A stretch of DNA of 64,000 nucleotides from Anastatus disparis (GCA_017163975.1 JAFFSR010000004.1:8122001-8186000), one strand, 5' to 3'; shown: positions 1-11,395, counted from the first letter of the stretch. Notes: generated by a model not told the origin, from the sequence alone. Translations and numbers: made by a program.

Positions 1-440
1 AAAGAAAATCATGCACTCTCATTCGTTTGTGTGAAATATAGTAGCTATCATTTCTTTCGTTCACGATGTAATTTTAGCATATTACGCTGGATATAAGATT
101 TAAAGTTTGTTTTCGTTTGTATAATCGATTCACGGATATTAAAAAAAGATTATTTTTAAAAAACGTATTTTTGACATGTCTGTATAATTCTCATTGATCG
201 ATTTAAAACATTAAAGTTTGTTCATTAAAAACTATAAATTTATTGATGATAATCGTTCAGCATAATTTCTGGACAATAGTTAGTCGAGTGAGCAGAAATT
301 ATGCTTAATTTTCTACCAGGTGTAAATAATTAAATTTTAAAAATTTCGTTCTTATGAAATATTCTATTCATTTATTAGTATTTATAAAATTTAATACAAA
401 TATTATTTACAAATATATTACAATTGTAGTGCGCGAAATA
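1..440. other. AT-rich intergenic DNA with a solo MITE end
   Basis: I see no coding signal here. At about 303-322 a sequence ending in TTTTCTACCAGG matches the end of the CCCTGGTAGAAA inverted-repeat elements found further on (14791, 18127, 41897), so this is probably an orphan end of that family. Confidence 0.4.
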
Positions 441-527
441 AGGGATTTGTGCACGAGAGTTTGTCGCCCAAGCGAAGCGAGGGCGCCAAACTCACACGAG
501 TGCCAAATCCCTTGAGCGCACGTGTTA
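430..527. repeat. GC-rich imperfect palindrome with CAAGCGAAGCGA core
   Basis: The segment reads as two arms around AAGCGAAGCGA. AAGGGATTTG...GAGTTTG.CGCCC on the left is mirrored by GGGCGCCAAACTC...CAAATCCCTT on the right. The composition is far more GC-rich than its surroundings. The same CAAGCGAAGCGA core recurs, reverse-complemented, near 61550, and a weaker relative lies near 13715. It could be the tip of a fold-back mobile element. The function is unknown. Confidence 0.55.
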
Positions 528-683
528 CACATACTACTTTTTGACTCAAGCTGCGCGAAATTCGATGCGTACATCGATTATTTTGAACATAAGAATTTGC
601 ATCAGTATTGTAAATAATGCTTTTATATCGAGAGAATCAAATATTTATAGTAATAGTTTACATTGATTCGGTGTGAGAAGGAA

Positions 684-730
684 GGGGGGGGGGGGGGGGG
701 GTTCGGAGGTTCGGGGGGCAAAGCCCCCCA
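684..730. repeat. G18 run followed by a perfect G/C hairpin
   Basis: Eighteen consecutive G residues (684-701) are followed by a short G-rich stretch and then GGGGGGC-AAA-GCCCCCC, a 7-bp perfect stem with a 3-base loop. This can form G-quadruplex and hairpin structure and stands out in an AT-rich region. The run length is also a likely site of sequencing error. Confidence 0.7.
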
Positions 731-942
731 ACTTTAAAAAATAAATAATAATTCTTAAAATAAAAAAAGACATTATTTATAAAACAATTAAATTTATATT
801 CTATGAAAATATATTAGATCTCATTAAATATTAAAAGATTATTCACATAACCATAAAATAAAGGTGAAAATTATTTTCAACTTCGCCCATCGATCCATTG
901 ATCTATAGAAAAAAAATTATGTTATTTATTTTACCTCTATTA

Positions 943-1144
943 CACTGTTAAAAATTATGAAATTTGCTTTCGATACTATTATTGAAACTTCAATTTTTAC
1001 TTTAAATTTTATACAATTTTATATTAAAATTAGGATAAAATTATTAATTTTATATTAAAATTACAATAAAATTATTAATTTTAATGAAATGTTTGGAAGC
1101 TAGTTTCATATTTTACATTAAATTTAATATTATTTTTAACAGTA
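943..1144. mobile_element. Small MITE with CACTGTTAAAAA terminal inverted repeats
   Basis: The left end CACTGTTAAAAATTA is mirrored by a right end with ATTTTTAACAGT, and both ends abut TA, consistent with a TA target duplication. The roughly 200-bp interior is AT-rich and non-coding. Similar ends begin at 8931, 25375 and 53393, so this is a small dispersed family of non-autonomous elements, possibly mobilised by a Tc1/mariner-like or related transposase not seen here. Confidence 0.6.
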
Positions 1145-1157
1145 TAGTTTACATACT

Positions 1158-1245
1158 GTTTCTTATGTCGCGCCCGTTGAATTCGTTTTGCGCACGCTGA
1201 ATCTATTTTGCGCACGCTCAATCATTTTGCGCACGCTCAACTTAC
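1158..1245. repeat. Short tandem repeat TTTTGCGCACGCTSAA
   Basis: About four consecutive copies of a 17-20 bp unit centred on TTTTGCGCACGCT are visible, with a further degenerate copy near 1263 (TTTTGCGTACGCT). The CpG-rich core is unlike the surrounding AT-rich DNA. No coding potential. Confidence 0.65.
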
Positions 1246-1365
1246 AGTGTGTCCGAATACAGTATTTTGCGTACGCTACAGAGGCAAGAGAAATTGAATT
1301 TCGCGCACAGAGTGTCAAAAAATAATATATTGATAGTTAAATAATGGAATTTTTTGTATTTTTTA

Positions 1366-2099
1366 CCCTATTGAAAATAATGACGTCTTTGGACGTGTCT
1401 GGATATGGAACAAAAAAAGACGTCTTTTTTATCAAGATTTTAAAAATAATACCTACTAAAATGTTTTAAAAAAGAACGTACTTATGCTAAAGTGTATATA
1501 AATGATGTCATTGGATGTGTATTTACAAATCCCAATACAACAAAAGACATCTTGAAAAGCCGTTATTATTTTTAATAGGGTATCTTCCTAAAGAAAGATA
1601 TAGAAACAAAATAAGCATCAGCTCTCTGCAGACCGAAAAGCTTGAGCGAACAAACTGGAAATGTTATAACCTTATATACCCGCGTCACTTAAATTTTCGT
1701 AGGAGTTGGCGTATTAAGAAAAACGCCACCTAACAGTCAAAGACAGAATTAATAGTCAATTCGAATAATTTTTTCAGTAGTTACATTTTTAACTGTGAGG
1801 TGCCGTTTTTCTTAACTTTGCAATCCCTTATCCAAATTTCAGAGATGCAGGTATATAAGGTTATAATTTTGCGGATTTATTCACAGTTGAAAATCAGTAT
1901 ACATACTTCAATTACGTACTTCAAGTATATACACTTTAGCTTAAGTACGTTCTTTTTTTAAACATTTTAGTAGTTATTATTTTTAAAATCTTGATAAAAA
2001 AGACGTCTTTTTTTGTTCCAAATCCAGACACGTCCAATGACGTCTTTTGAAGACGTCTTTTAAAGACGTCTTCTAAAGACGTCATTATTTTCAATAGGG
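1366..2099. mobile_element. 734-bp MITE with long inverted repeats and TGACGTC motifs
   Basis: Inverted ends CCCTATTGAAAATAATGACG (1366) and its mirror at 2099 are flanked by TA on both sides, giving a TA target duplication. The arms continue for roughly 150 bp, including a matching GAACAAAAAAAGACGTC stretch and the AAGTACGTTCTTTTTTAAA region. The centre (about 1590-1880) is a separate fold-back core that contains AACGCCACCTA and its imperfect mirror. The short open frame over 1515-1733 is an accident of the palindrome. It is probably a non-autonomous Tc1/mariner-type element. Confidence 0.8.
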
Positions 2100-2272
2100 T
2101 ATAAAATATTCGTTTTGTTTATTCATTTTTACAAATCTAATGTTAAACTACTGATATATTACAATTGGATTTAAAAAATTATATAATACTACTATTTGGG
2201 TGAAAAGGCGGCATAAACTAAAAATAAATTTTTATGATTCATTAACATTAACTTATGCTTGAAAAATATAAA

Positions 2273-3352
2273 TTACAGAAAATTAGATGAATTTATTTCC
2301 TCATAGCCTGGTACATAGCAAGTACCAATGCCAGTTTTTAATGCGTAGAGACAAACGCTCGTTGGTAGGGTTTCTGTCAACGAAGGATCTGAATCTCCAA
2401 TTTCATGTGATTCTTCGGATGATGCATGTATATGTTGTTCGTAATTCGTCATAAAGTTAAATTGTGCTAAATTTGTAATGACTTCGTGATAATTCTCTTC
2501 ATACATCGGCGCTCTGTTGTAGTTTGGTGATTGTATAAGTTCTGGTGATCATGATGAATCCATGATGGTTGGATTGAAGTGATCTTCATCCATCGGCTCT
2601 TCGTAAAAGTTTGATGGTATCATTTGTTGTGAAATTTGTCTTATATGCGGCGTTGGATTCTTTTCAAATTCTCCTGAAGATGATTCAAGCGATGCCTCGT
2701 TGATGTTATGCAAAATTGATTCAGGCGCCAATGTTCCGATGAAATCCAAAAATTCTTGCATAGATTCTTGTAATGCATAATCAGTCGGCGATCTGTGAGA
2801 TACAGTAGAATTTTCACCATAAGTACAGTCTTGATACTCTAAGTTTGGTGATTGTAGAAGTTGTAACGATTGCGGTATTGATACTTGTAGCATATGAAAT
2901 GTTGGTTTATTCACAGCAGAAAAAGATTCCGATAATTCTGATAGATAGGATTATTTTCTGATTTTGATGATATGATCAAAGTAATCTTCATTCATTGACT
3001 CTTTGTTAACGTTTAATGATATAGTTGGTTGTGAACATTGTGGTATATGCCACGTTGGATTCTTTTTGAAATCTTCTGTAGATGATTGAAATGATTCCAT
3101 GCTGACGTCATGAAAACTAGCTTCATCCTCAAAATTTTCGATTAAATCCAAAAATTCTTGTTGGTCTGAGGAATTTGGTGGCAAATATTCAGCCAGCGAT
3201 TCTGAAGATCCATAATGAGGTATGTGCCAAGTTGGTTTTTCACCATAACTACAGTCTTGATATTCTGCAGTGTTTTCAAATTGATATGGTGAATAAGATG
3301 TTACGGATGCTCGAGGTGCTTGAGCAGTATAAACAGTGGTACAGCAATCCAT
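2273..3352 (-). pseudogene. Tandem-module ORF of unknown function, interrupted by two aligned stop codons
   Basis: I do not recognise this family. Reading down the minus strand from ATG at 3352, one frame stays open to 2273 except for TAA at about 2960 and TGA at 2549. The first 133-codon stretch and the second share a repeated module: EYQDCSYGE or EYQDCTYGE, QEFLD, an acidic stretch, a KNPTWHI-type motif, then MNEDYF or MDEDHF. Both stops lie exactly 14 codons after the start of the MNEDYF/MDEDHF motif, so they are homologous positions. This looks like tandem duplication of a short complete gene whose copies stay in register, rather than random decay. No signal peptide or membrane segment is visible. 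A TATA box lies about 105 bp upstream, so the first module may be an expressed 133-residue protein. Confidence 0.5.
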
Positions 3353-3447
3353 ATTTTGTATTGGATAGTCGAACGGGAAATAAGTTTTTGATTTTAATTA
3401 TCGTGCCAAGTTAACAGCAAATTTGAAACTAGTATAATTTTTGCATC

Positions 3448-3470
3448 GGCTCCTACTTATATACTCTTTG
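3448..3470 (-). promoter_or_regulatory. Candidate TATA box for the 2273-3352 gene
   Basis: On the minus strand the sequence reads GAGTATATAAGTAGGAG (TATATAAG at 3463-3456), about 105 bp upstream of the ATG at 3352. A consensus TATA box with GC-containing flanks in this spacing is a plausible core promoter. No initiator can be defined with confidence. Confidence 0.5.
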
Positions 3471-3480
3471 ACGAATGGTT

Positions 3481-4017
3481 ACTTCCTTGTATACTCATAG
3501 GATTAATATCTAGACTAAATATTTAAGGCTTATGCAGGTTTCAACTTGAACCTATTAAGCAATATTACGTTAATCTCGAATACGCCCCTATTTACCTGAA
3601 GAAACATATGGTGCGATGTCTATAAAGGGATTATTAGACCTTATAATTAAAGTCTCGGATTTACCCAAAGAAATCAAAAACGTATGTTAAAGGATTATTG
3701 ACCCCTCTATTGGTAAAGTAGATATTTCAATTGAACTATTGAGAGGGTCCATGGAGTAATAAAGAGATTCCAAAATTTCAATATCGGGAAATGGTAAATT
3801 TATTTAAATTTTTTATCATTGATTGCAAATAAACTCTGAAAAAAAAAGAAAAATAAATGTTTGAAGCAAAATAAAGTAGTTTAAATTGATTTAAACATTT
3901 AAACGTATATAAATCAATATTTAATTCAAAATTGTCAAAAAGTGACATTTCTCCTTCTCCCTTGGATCCTTAAAAAAGGCTTCACAAATGTTAATATTTT
4001 TTTTTTTTAAAGCTAAT
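3481..4017. other. Non-coding AT-rich spacer
   Basis: I see no coding signal or clear repeat apart from A/T runs. It separates the tandem-module gene promoter from the next repeat block. Confidence 0.4.
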
Positions 4018-4559
4018 TATATAGAGGATATTGTCCTCTATATAATTCCTAAAAAATGACGTCTTTTTCTACGAATTTATATTTAAAAAATACGTCTTTG
4101 AAATTATAAAAAGATGTCATTTGTTAAATAGCTTTTCTAAACATTGGAAAAATGACGTCTTTTTTTCTTCCAATCTAAGACACGACCAAAGACGTCTTCA
4201 AAGAAGTCTTTCAAAGACGTCATTTTCTCCAAATTTAAGAAAAAAACGTCATTTTTCATGAATTATTTCATTGAAAAATGACTTTACATGATAATTATTT
4301 CCCATTTAAAGGAGTGCTATCGGTAGAGGAATAAACATAGAGTTTTAGATGAAACTTGGCATAAAGGTTGATATGCCACTGATAGACCTTTTAAGAGACA
4401 GGCAATATTACCAGATTCAAGCGTCGTTATTTCGTCTAAGAGCGACTCTGTTTTTCATAAAAAGAAATACAATCGGCTTAAGCACAAGGCGACTCATATG
4501 TAAGTGAACGGTTCTCTTAGCTGTAAGAGCGCATAGCTCTTATATTCAAAGATGCGGAA

Positions 4560-4690
4560 CTTGTTAATACTGACAGACCAAAATCGAAAAAAATAATCCG
4601 ATAAATTGCGGCGCTCGTTCGTAAGAGCTGTGAGCTCTTGCGTAGGAGCTGCGAGTTCTTAACGAAAGAGCTCGCACATCTTAAGCTTAG
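4560..4690. repeat. Short inverted and direct repeats of AAGAGCTGYGAGCTCTT
   Basis: GTAAGAGCTGTGAGCTCTTGC, GTAGGAGCTGCGAGTTCTTAA and GAAAGAGCTCGCAC follow each other, each a small palindrome around GAGCTC or GAGCTG. They probably derive from one ancestral short palindrome. No gene is evident. Confidence 0.45.
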
Positions 4691-5224
4691 CTAACCTACA
4701 AATTGCATTTAAAGCCGCGGCAATTATATGAGAGAGAGCATCGTTCTCAAAGGTATATCAGTGTGGGTGTAAATAAGTCTTGGTTAAAATTTGAAAACTA
4801 TTGCCTACCTAATAGTAGAGATATTGGTATTTTTAGTTTCATCACTTTTAACATGAAGTATGATGGAAAGTCAGGTTATTATCGTTTTCATTTCAAAAAT
4901 TCTGCTATTAACATACAGATTTTAACGGGGATTTCTTTATAAATAGAAAATCATTCGACAAACGTAAAATGCTTTCGAAACTTATCAATTACTACTTTGG
5001 AGGATCGGAATTAATTCATATTTAAGCAAAAAAGGCGATTATTGCGAGAGAACATCTATAAAATACGAAATTTGACAACACCGCAATATCGTAAATACAG
5101 ACGATCATATTATATATATAAAATACTTTATTTCAAACATTAAATTACTTATTCATTATGCGTTTATTTAAATTATATAATTACACATTTATTTCTACAT
5201 AATCAAAATTGGAACAAATTCTCA

Positions 5225-5620
5225 GGTGGCTAACTTCATATCGATAGTATTCCCTTAAAGGAAAAAACAAAAACGAGGTAAACCTTGTAGTTTGAACTCT
5301 TCGAAAAACGAAGAGCATTCGCGATTAAGTGTGGTCATTCTGGCCTTATAAATCTGCATCTTCGAAATTTGCATCAAAGATCAGAAAACTTAAAAAAACG
5401 CCACCTAGTGACTTACAGTCGAATTGATGATCGATTGCGTCAATTTAATTTTAACTCACCAGGTGGCGATTTTCAAGTTTTGCGATCCCTTACACAAATT
5501 TCGAAGACGCCAATATATAAGGCCAGAACGCTCTCAGTTTAATCGCAAATGCTCTTCGTTTTTCGAAAAGTTGAAACTACGAGATCGATCTCGTTTTTGT
5601 TTTTTCCTTTAAATGGGAAA
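5225..5620. repeat. Fold-back core element, copy 2
   Basis: Near-perfect inverted arms run from GGAAAAAACAAAAACGAG through CTTCGAAAAACGAAGAGCAT and CTTATA...TCTTCGAAATTTG, to AAAACGCCACCTAGTGA on one side, then mirror through AGGTGGCGATTTT, CACAAATTTCGAAGA and TTTTTGTTTTTTCC. Copies with the same core are at 1590-1880 and 9000-9262, each inside different outer repeats. Confidence 0.75.
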
Positions 5621-5815
5621 TAAATATCATGTAAAAACATTTATCAATGTCATAATTCATGAAAAATGACGTTATTTTTTCCTAAATTTAGAGAAAATGA
5701 TGTCTTTGATCATGTCTTAAATTGGAACAAAAATGACGTCTTTTTTTGTTCCAATCTAAGACACAACCAAAGACGTCTTAGAAAGACGTCATTATTTTCA
5801 ACAGGGTAGTTCTTA

Positions 5816-7128
5816 TAAACGCGTTTTGTTCCTACTTTCATTATAAAATGTTAATATCTTCATCCAGGAGTTCCATTCGATGAAAAGAAAAACACGGTTT
5901 CATTTTTTTCATCAAAAAATCATAACCTGCTGTTTCAGCCGAATCCGTTTCTCAAAGCTGAAGTGATCTCCATGTGAGTATAATTAAACGAGCAATGGTC
6001 ATTTTAAACAATCGTAATATTTAAAACACATTAGACAAAAGGAATATCTATTATGCTAAGTAATATGTACAATAAATTTTACTTTTTTGCTACTCAAAAA
6101 TAACTTTTGTGGAATATTCTATACAAATAAATTGACATGAATTGAGCATACATATCCGCAACTCAATAAAAAGTTTTTGTAAAGCGGATGCGATGTTATC
6201 TTCATCATTTCGGCATTCACTTCCCCAGTTATTCACAATATTTTGAAACTGTTATGTATAAAGTTTAAAGAAGACTGTTAAGGTAACACGTGTTACCTTG
6301 ATTAATTAAGCCCACGTATCCTAAAATTTGAAAAATATTCATTCCCATAGAAATACATGCATCATTTTTTGAAAATATGAATACATACTATAAAATTAAT
6401 ATTTTTAGATTCAATAACATTATAAATTACAATTGCAGATAAAAAATTACTAACATATGATACGTAATCAATATAATAAAAACCAAAAATAGAGAATAGA
6501 TTATTTATTTACAATTTGATACTATTTATAAATAATTAAAAAACATAATGAAAAATATGTGAAATACAAAAAGTAGTAACCTGCAAGCCAAAATACGTTG
6601 ATTTCATGGTATTTTTTGTAGTAAGAAAATTTATTCAATTGTATTTTAAATACATTTTAAAATACTGCTTTTCATTGTAATAATGTGAAAGAAACGCTAC
6701 GCGAAATCAGCTGTTTTTTGCAATATACTTTCTTCAGATTCAATCTAAACTTGTTTTTATTATTTATTTGCTAGTGCATATTTGAAATGATAGCCTACAT
6801 ACAATATTAACACTTTCAGATTTGAATTTAAATTTCATCATTAAAATTTCTGATAACTTTTTTAGGATGGTAATTACTCATTCATTAATCGATTTGCGCT
6901 CCAAAAAATATTTTTTTCTTTTCGAATTTTCTCAGTTTTTATGAGAAATATTAAACTTAGGAAAGTAAAGAAGCCTGCAATAATGTTTTATGGAAAAGTG
7001 AAAATATTATATATAAAGATGCTATAAATTCCTCTCAAGCAATTGCATACAACACTCAAGACGATCGAAATAATTTTTTTATCCTTGAAAATTAAAATAC
7101 TATGTTTGTTCGTGGTAAAATATCGTAA
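5816..7128. other. Non-coding AT-rich DNA
   Basis: I see no gene. There is a small palindrome GGTAACACGTGTTACC at about 6281, with an E-box CACGTG at its centre. The rest is low-complexity AT-rich sequence. Confidence 0.4.
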
Positions 7129-7134
7129 TGTTTT

Positions 7135-7355
7135 TTTTGTCTAAAAAAATCGAAATGGTACATTTTTCATCGGAAAAAATCGAAATGTTATGTTTTTCGT
7201 TGGAAAAATTTTAAACGGGATGTTTTTTGCCGGAAACTCCGAAATAGTATGTTTTTCGTTGTAAAAAATTTTAAACGGGATGTTTTTTGCCGGAAACTCC
7301 GAAATAGTATGTTTTTCGTTGTAAAAAGTTTGAAACGGTATGTTTTGCCTGTGGA
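7135..7355. repeat. Minisatellite: 30-bp unit with a 60-bp higher-order repeat
   Basis: A basic unit of about 30 bp of the form GAAA(T/C)GGTATGTTTTTCGTTGGAAAAA recurs about seven times. Within it a 60-bp block (TTTTAAACGGGATG...GTTTTTCGTTG) is repeated almost identically at 7211 and 7271, so the array grew by two-unit steps. Non-coding. Confidence 0.85.
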
Positions 7356-8039
7356 GCGACGATATTTTTTTCTATGAGTAGCTATATATAAACGATATTA
7401 AATATGAAATATTCTAATCTCTTAGCGCCAAAAAATGATGAATACCACATTTTTTATTATATTGAAAAAAGTTATGTGAATATAATTTTTAATTAAAATT
7501 TTTTTTGATTACTATTTAGAAAAAATGTTTAACACTAAAAAATAAAATTGTTTAAATTAAATAAATTATACAATATTAATAAAAAGAATATTTTGTAATA
7601 TTTGCGTAATAAATAAACTACAACTTACCACAATTCATTTTCAGGCTCTTCTCAGTTGAATAGCTTCCTTTATTTATAGTTCGTTTTTTATTTACTCATG
7701 AATAAATTAAAAACGACTATCATAATAATAACTTTAGTTAAAAAGAAAATAAAGAAACAACTATACCAAAATTTAAAGTTTTCTTATCACGAAAATTATT
7801 TTACAATTTTTATCACATTCAAAAACAACTATTTCCTAATTTTCATTTTCTTTATCCCAAAGATTATTTAACAATGTTTATAAAAAAACAATACTATTCA
7901 CAAATGTTAAGTTTCTTTATCACAAAAATTAATTAACACTATTTATTATAATAAAAAATAATTATTTTCCAATTAGCAGTTACTTTTTTATCACTTATTA
8001 AATGATTCTAAAGATATTTGTTTTACAACCTTGAAATAA

Positions 8040-8389
8040 CCCTTCAACACGTGGCATGCAAGAAAAGATTTCAGTGTGATGTGAATAAACAAGAGAAGGG
8101 TGGAGTCGCCGGTTAAACAATATTAAACGTTCTGCGCAGGGTAGTGCGTAACATTTTCATAAACTGCCGCCAGTCTGATAAGAGTTTGCGGTTCTTTCGC
8201 GCTTTTCTTACCGCTGTTCCATCCAAAGGATATAATATTGTTTCATGATTAGAGTTACAAGGTCAAGATTAATTTAAAGACATCCATTAACAGTTATCTT
8301 CTGCTATTTAATGCAATCATAGTATAAAATAGTATTATATATGTTACCATTTGAGTTAGCTTGTGCATAATAGTTATCATCTTTGAAAA
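8040..8389 (+). promoter_or_regulatory. GC-richer putative promoter / 5' UTR upstream of the 8390 exon
   Basis: Between 8048 and 8230 the sequence becomes noticeably more GC-rich (CACGTGGCATGC, GGAGTCGCCGG, TTCTGCGCAGGG, ACTGCCGCC, TCTTTCGCGC) and then runs into a kozak-like AAAAATGG at 8390. This is consistent with a housekeeping-type insect promoter. There is no TATA box at a convincing spacing. Confidence 0.4.
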
Positions 8390-8458
8390 ATGGCCCCGCC
8401 ACTGAAGAAGAAAAAGGCTGAAAATGATACGTGTAGCATCGATAGTATCACCGAAAAT
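8390..8458 (+). CDS. Candidate isolated first coding exon (23 codons)
   Basis: ATG at 8390 opens MAPPLKKKKAENDTCSID and continues to a clean donor AAAAT|GTAAGT at 8459. The lysine-rich start resembles a nuclear localisation signal. I cannot identify the protein family. No downstream exon in a matching frame is recognisable before the ionotropic-receptor gene at 11.4 kb, which has its own first exon, so either the intron is very long, the rest of the gene has been lost, or this is a chance exon. Frame past the donor closes at 8596. Confidence 0.35.
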
Positions 8459-8651
8459 GTAAGTTTGTTTTATATTAAAAAAAGATGTTATCAATATTTA
8501 AGACAAGTGGTTCTTAAGTATTGGCTAAATCAGCTGTTGTTCGTAATGTATAATTTGTTTTATGATAGAATCGTTAATTATCTGATAAATAATTAATATT
8601 TACAAATAAGAAATACAATGAATTTTGGATGTACACTATTCTTTTCATATT

Positions 8652-8932
8652 TTCGTTTATAAAACTTGTAAGCTTTAAAATAAGCTGTATAAGGCCAATT
8701 TAGTTGAATAGAACCGGAGTTATATCGATTCACGAAAGTGTCCTACGTGAGTAAAAATCTTATAAAACCAACGTTTTGTTCATCGCAATCATAGATGGGC
8801 AATTTTTTCTTTGCCTTTATGGCTGCGTTTTATTTATGAAACTTGTAAGGTTCAAAATAAGCCGTATTAAGACTAATTTAGTTGAATAGAATGGCAGATC
8901 TATCGATTTGATCAAGTAATCGGGGTCCGTAC
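8652..8932. repeat. Direct repeat, two ~90-bp copies 182 bp apart
   Basis: AAACTTGTAAG(C/G)TT(T/C)AAAATAAGC(T/C)GTAT and AATTTAGTTGAATAGAA occur in the same order at about 8658-8750 and 8840-8932. The copies are diverged by scattered substitutions. The second copy runs directly into the inverted-repeat element at 8931. Confidence 0.65.
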
Positions 8933-9366
8933 AGTGTTAAAAATTTTTTACATGTAAAATTTGTGTGTTTTTTCATCTATTTTTTTACGTATTCCTATTA
9001 CAGCTCTTCGAAGATCAAAGAGCTTCAACAACCCAACCGAGAGTGTCTGGCCTCATATATCTTATGCGTCTTCGAAATTTGTATAAGGGATGACAAAACT
9101 TAAAGGAACGCCACCTAGTGATTCAAAATCGCTATTAATTATCGACTACGTCGGTTGGACTTTAAGTCATTAGGTAGCGTTTTTCTAAGTTTTGTCATAC
9201 CTTACACAAATTTCGAAGACACAGATATATGAGGGCAGACAGTAAAAGATGTTCGATTTTTGAAAAGCTGTAAATAATAAGTAAAAAACACTTGAAAAAA
9301 ACACGTGAAAAAATACAAGAAAAAACACGTAAATTTTACATATAAAAAACATGTATTTTTTAATAG
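8931..9366. mobile_element. MITE carrying fold-back core copy 3
   Basis: Outer arms (ACAGTGTTAAAAA and TACATGTAAAATTTGTGTG at the left, their diverged mirror near 9310-9366) enclose a fold-back core at 9000-9262. That core includes TCTTCGAAATTTGTATAAG, AACGCCACCTAGTGATT, the mirror TAGGTAGCGTTTTT and CACAAATTTCGAAGA. The core matches those at 1590-1880 and 5225-5620 but the outer arms are different. Confidence 0.7.
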
Positions 9367-9369
9367 GTT

Positions 9370-11395
9370 TTCTAATTCAAACGAGCTCGACTAAAAATCA
9401 GTCCAGAAATATGGAAACATATGATAAATGAATCAAAATAAAAAATAGCTTAGGTCAATAAAAACGAAGATATCATAAAAGCTTGGGTGGAGCATATTGA
9501 TAATCAAGGACATTAGTAATGTTGAGGTTGTAAAAAGTGATTCCCCTTATAATTTCTTGATCGGTGTAGGGATTGCAGTAGTTACAATTATCTTAATCTG
9601 CTTGTGCTTCGCAAAATGCACCGACAATAGTACGTACGTGAATGAAGAAGTTGATCGGCTCGATTGAAGGATTTCTATTTTATTAGACAAAAAAATAAAT
9701 AAAGGCTGTTTGTTCGACAATTTCTTCCTCATTCATAAAAATTAATAATGTTTTATAATTTTTAGAAAATTCTATGTATTAATAAATTATACAGAAATCA
9801 TTTTGTAATCTAGCTCATAGTGGAATATCTTTTAGCTACCAAGAAAAAGAAGTTGAAATTTAAAAGAAATCTTTTTCATTTATGAATTTAATTTGATATT
9901 AAATTTTTGAATTTGTAAGTGAAAAACTCATTAGAAAGAAAAATAAATATATTCTTAATTTAAATTTTTATGGAAAGGATCTGGTCAGTCTCTGTGACAG
10001 TATTCTGTAAGCATAACGCTGTCGTTATACTTTTAACGTTATTGCCCATGTGTAGGAAGCAATTTTCATACTTGACGACTTGAATTAAAGCTACGTTAAA
10101 ATTTCAGAATTAGGCCCGTGATTTCTGTTTTTAATAAGGAATCATAAAAAACAGAAATTAAATATGGAAATATTTTAGGACCTAGTAGAAATAAATTTAA
10201 ATCAAACAAACATGAATTTAACAGATATTATTTTTAAATCAAAAAGAAATGTTCCTATAGCCGAAAATAAGAATATTACGGAGTTAATGGAATCTGCTAG
10301 TTCCTAGAGACTATGTTTTTCCGTGAAATGTATTTAAAAATATAATTAAAAATAATGATAATTATCATAATCTTGCTATTTAGTTGAGCTTTTCTTATGA
10401 TGTGATTTACCTGTATTTCTCATTTACTACGGCAACTTAGTAAATGTAACCACATTTTCTAGTAGACATTCACTAGCACTCGATTAATAGATCCAAACCT
10501 CAAAAGCTACATAATAAATAATATTAAAAATTTGCATGTTATCAGGATTTACAAACGTAAATAGATAACATAACAGTATTGAATTATAATAAGAACTAAG
10601 GAGACTCAGCGAGATTTAAAAGTCTTAAAATTTCGGTTAACATAGCTTAAAAAAGATTCTTGTAAGAACTGTAGTAATTCCTATTACGTTGCATCTAGTA
10701 AATGCTACTAATGTAAAAGGTTAACTTAACTATGTATTGACTACTAGAATAATATGGTTGTAGTTACTAGAGAACGCAGTAAAGCTAACTATGTTTTTTT
10801 CTCAATAATTCAACACTAAAGTTAATTTTTGCATTTTGTTTAAAACATTGTTGAAACAATTTCTCGACCACGGCACCGCCTGGCACTCTTTGTATTCGTT
10901 ATAAGGAAACCTTTTTGGACATGATCGCGAAAAAAACCCAATCGGAATTTATTCCCAAACAGGAGCGATGCTAGAACCTGAACTAATTGAATTTATTTTT
11001 ATATCCCGCCTTGTTTAATCAATAAAAGTGTTATATTTTATTTATGAAAATAAAATAAATCTTTCTATTTTATTTATAAGCATATAAATTTGATTGATGA
11101 ATTCGTTGCATCTGATAAAGTATAAAAGTTCCGTCACCTAAACAAACAAAATGTAATTATTTTGTTTACAGACGACAAATTTTAGGGTAATATAATTCAG
11201 TGTATTATAGGTTTTTACCTACATAAGTTGAAAGTGTACAATAAGAAACAAAAAAACTTTAAATATTTTTCCAACGAAAATTAAAAATAAATTTTTAAAT
11301 AATGTAAAAGCATTGTGTCACAAAAAAGTGCAGTGATTTTCTTTTGCACAAAAAAATAACTAAGACTAGAAAAATAACTGAGAACTACAAGTATA
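9370..11395. other. Non-coding AT-rich DNA upstream of receptor gene 1
   Basis: I see no coding exon or clear repeat. A small ORF at 9547-9732 on the minus strand has no recognisable features. The promoter of the downstream receptor gene should lie near 11100-11390 but I cannot point to a specific motif. Confidence 0.4.

Larger units (their letters stand above)
4018..5807. mobile_element. Composite inverted-repeat element related to the 1366-2099 MITE
   Basis: Both ends carry the GACGTCATTATTTTC / TGACGTC-rich arms seen in the 1366 element; the right end CAACAGGG-TA is clear (5807), the left end is less well preserved (about 4048, preceded by the hairpin TATATAGAGGA-TATTG-TCCTCTATATA at 4018-4044). 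A second pair of inner arms (about 4200-4315 and 5605-5735, including CCCATTTAAAGG and its mirror) brackets unrelated DNA, and the right part contains the fold-back core at 5225-5620. The short ORFs at 4703 and 5424 have no recognisable protein features. This seems to be nested insertion of several non-autonomous elements. Confidence 0.6.

Noticed and set aside
1515..1733. 72-codon open frame in the 1366-2099 element
   Set aside because: It spans the arms and core of a palindromic MITE, has no family features and no start context; the frame exists because of the inverted repeat.
8294..8494. Minus-strand ORF overlapping the 8390 exon
   Set aside because: No family features or splice signals, while the plus strand has an ATG, a basic N terminus and a consensus donor.
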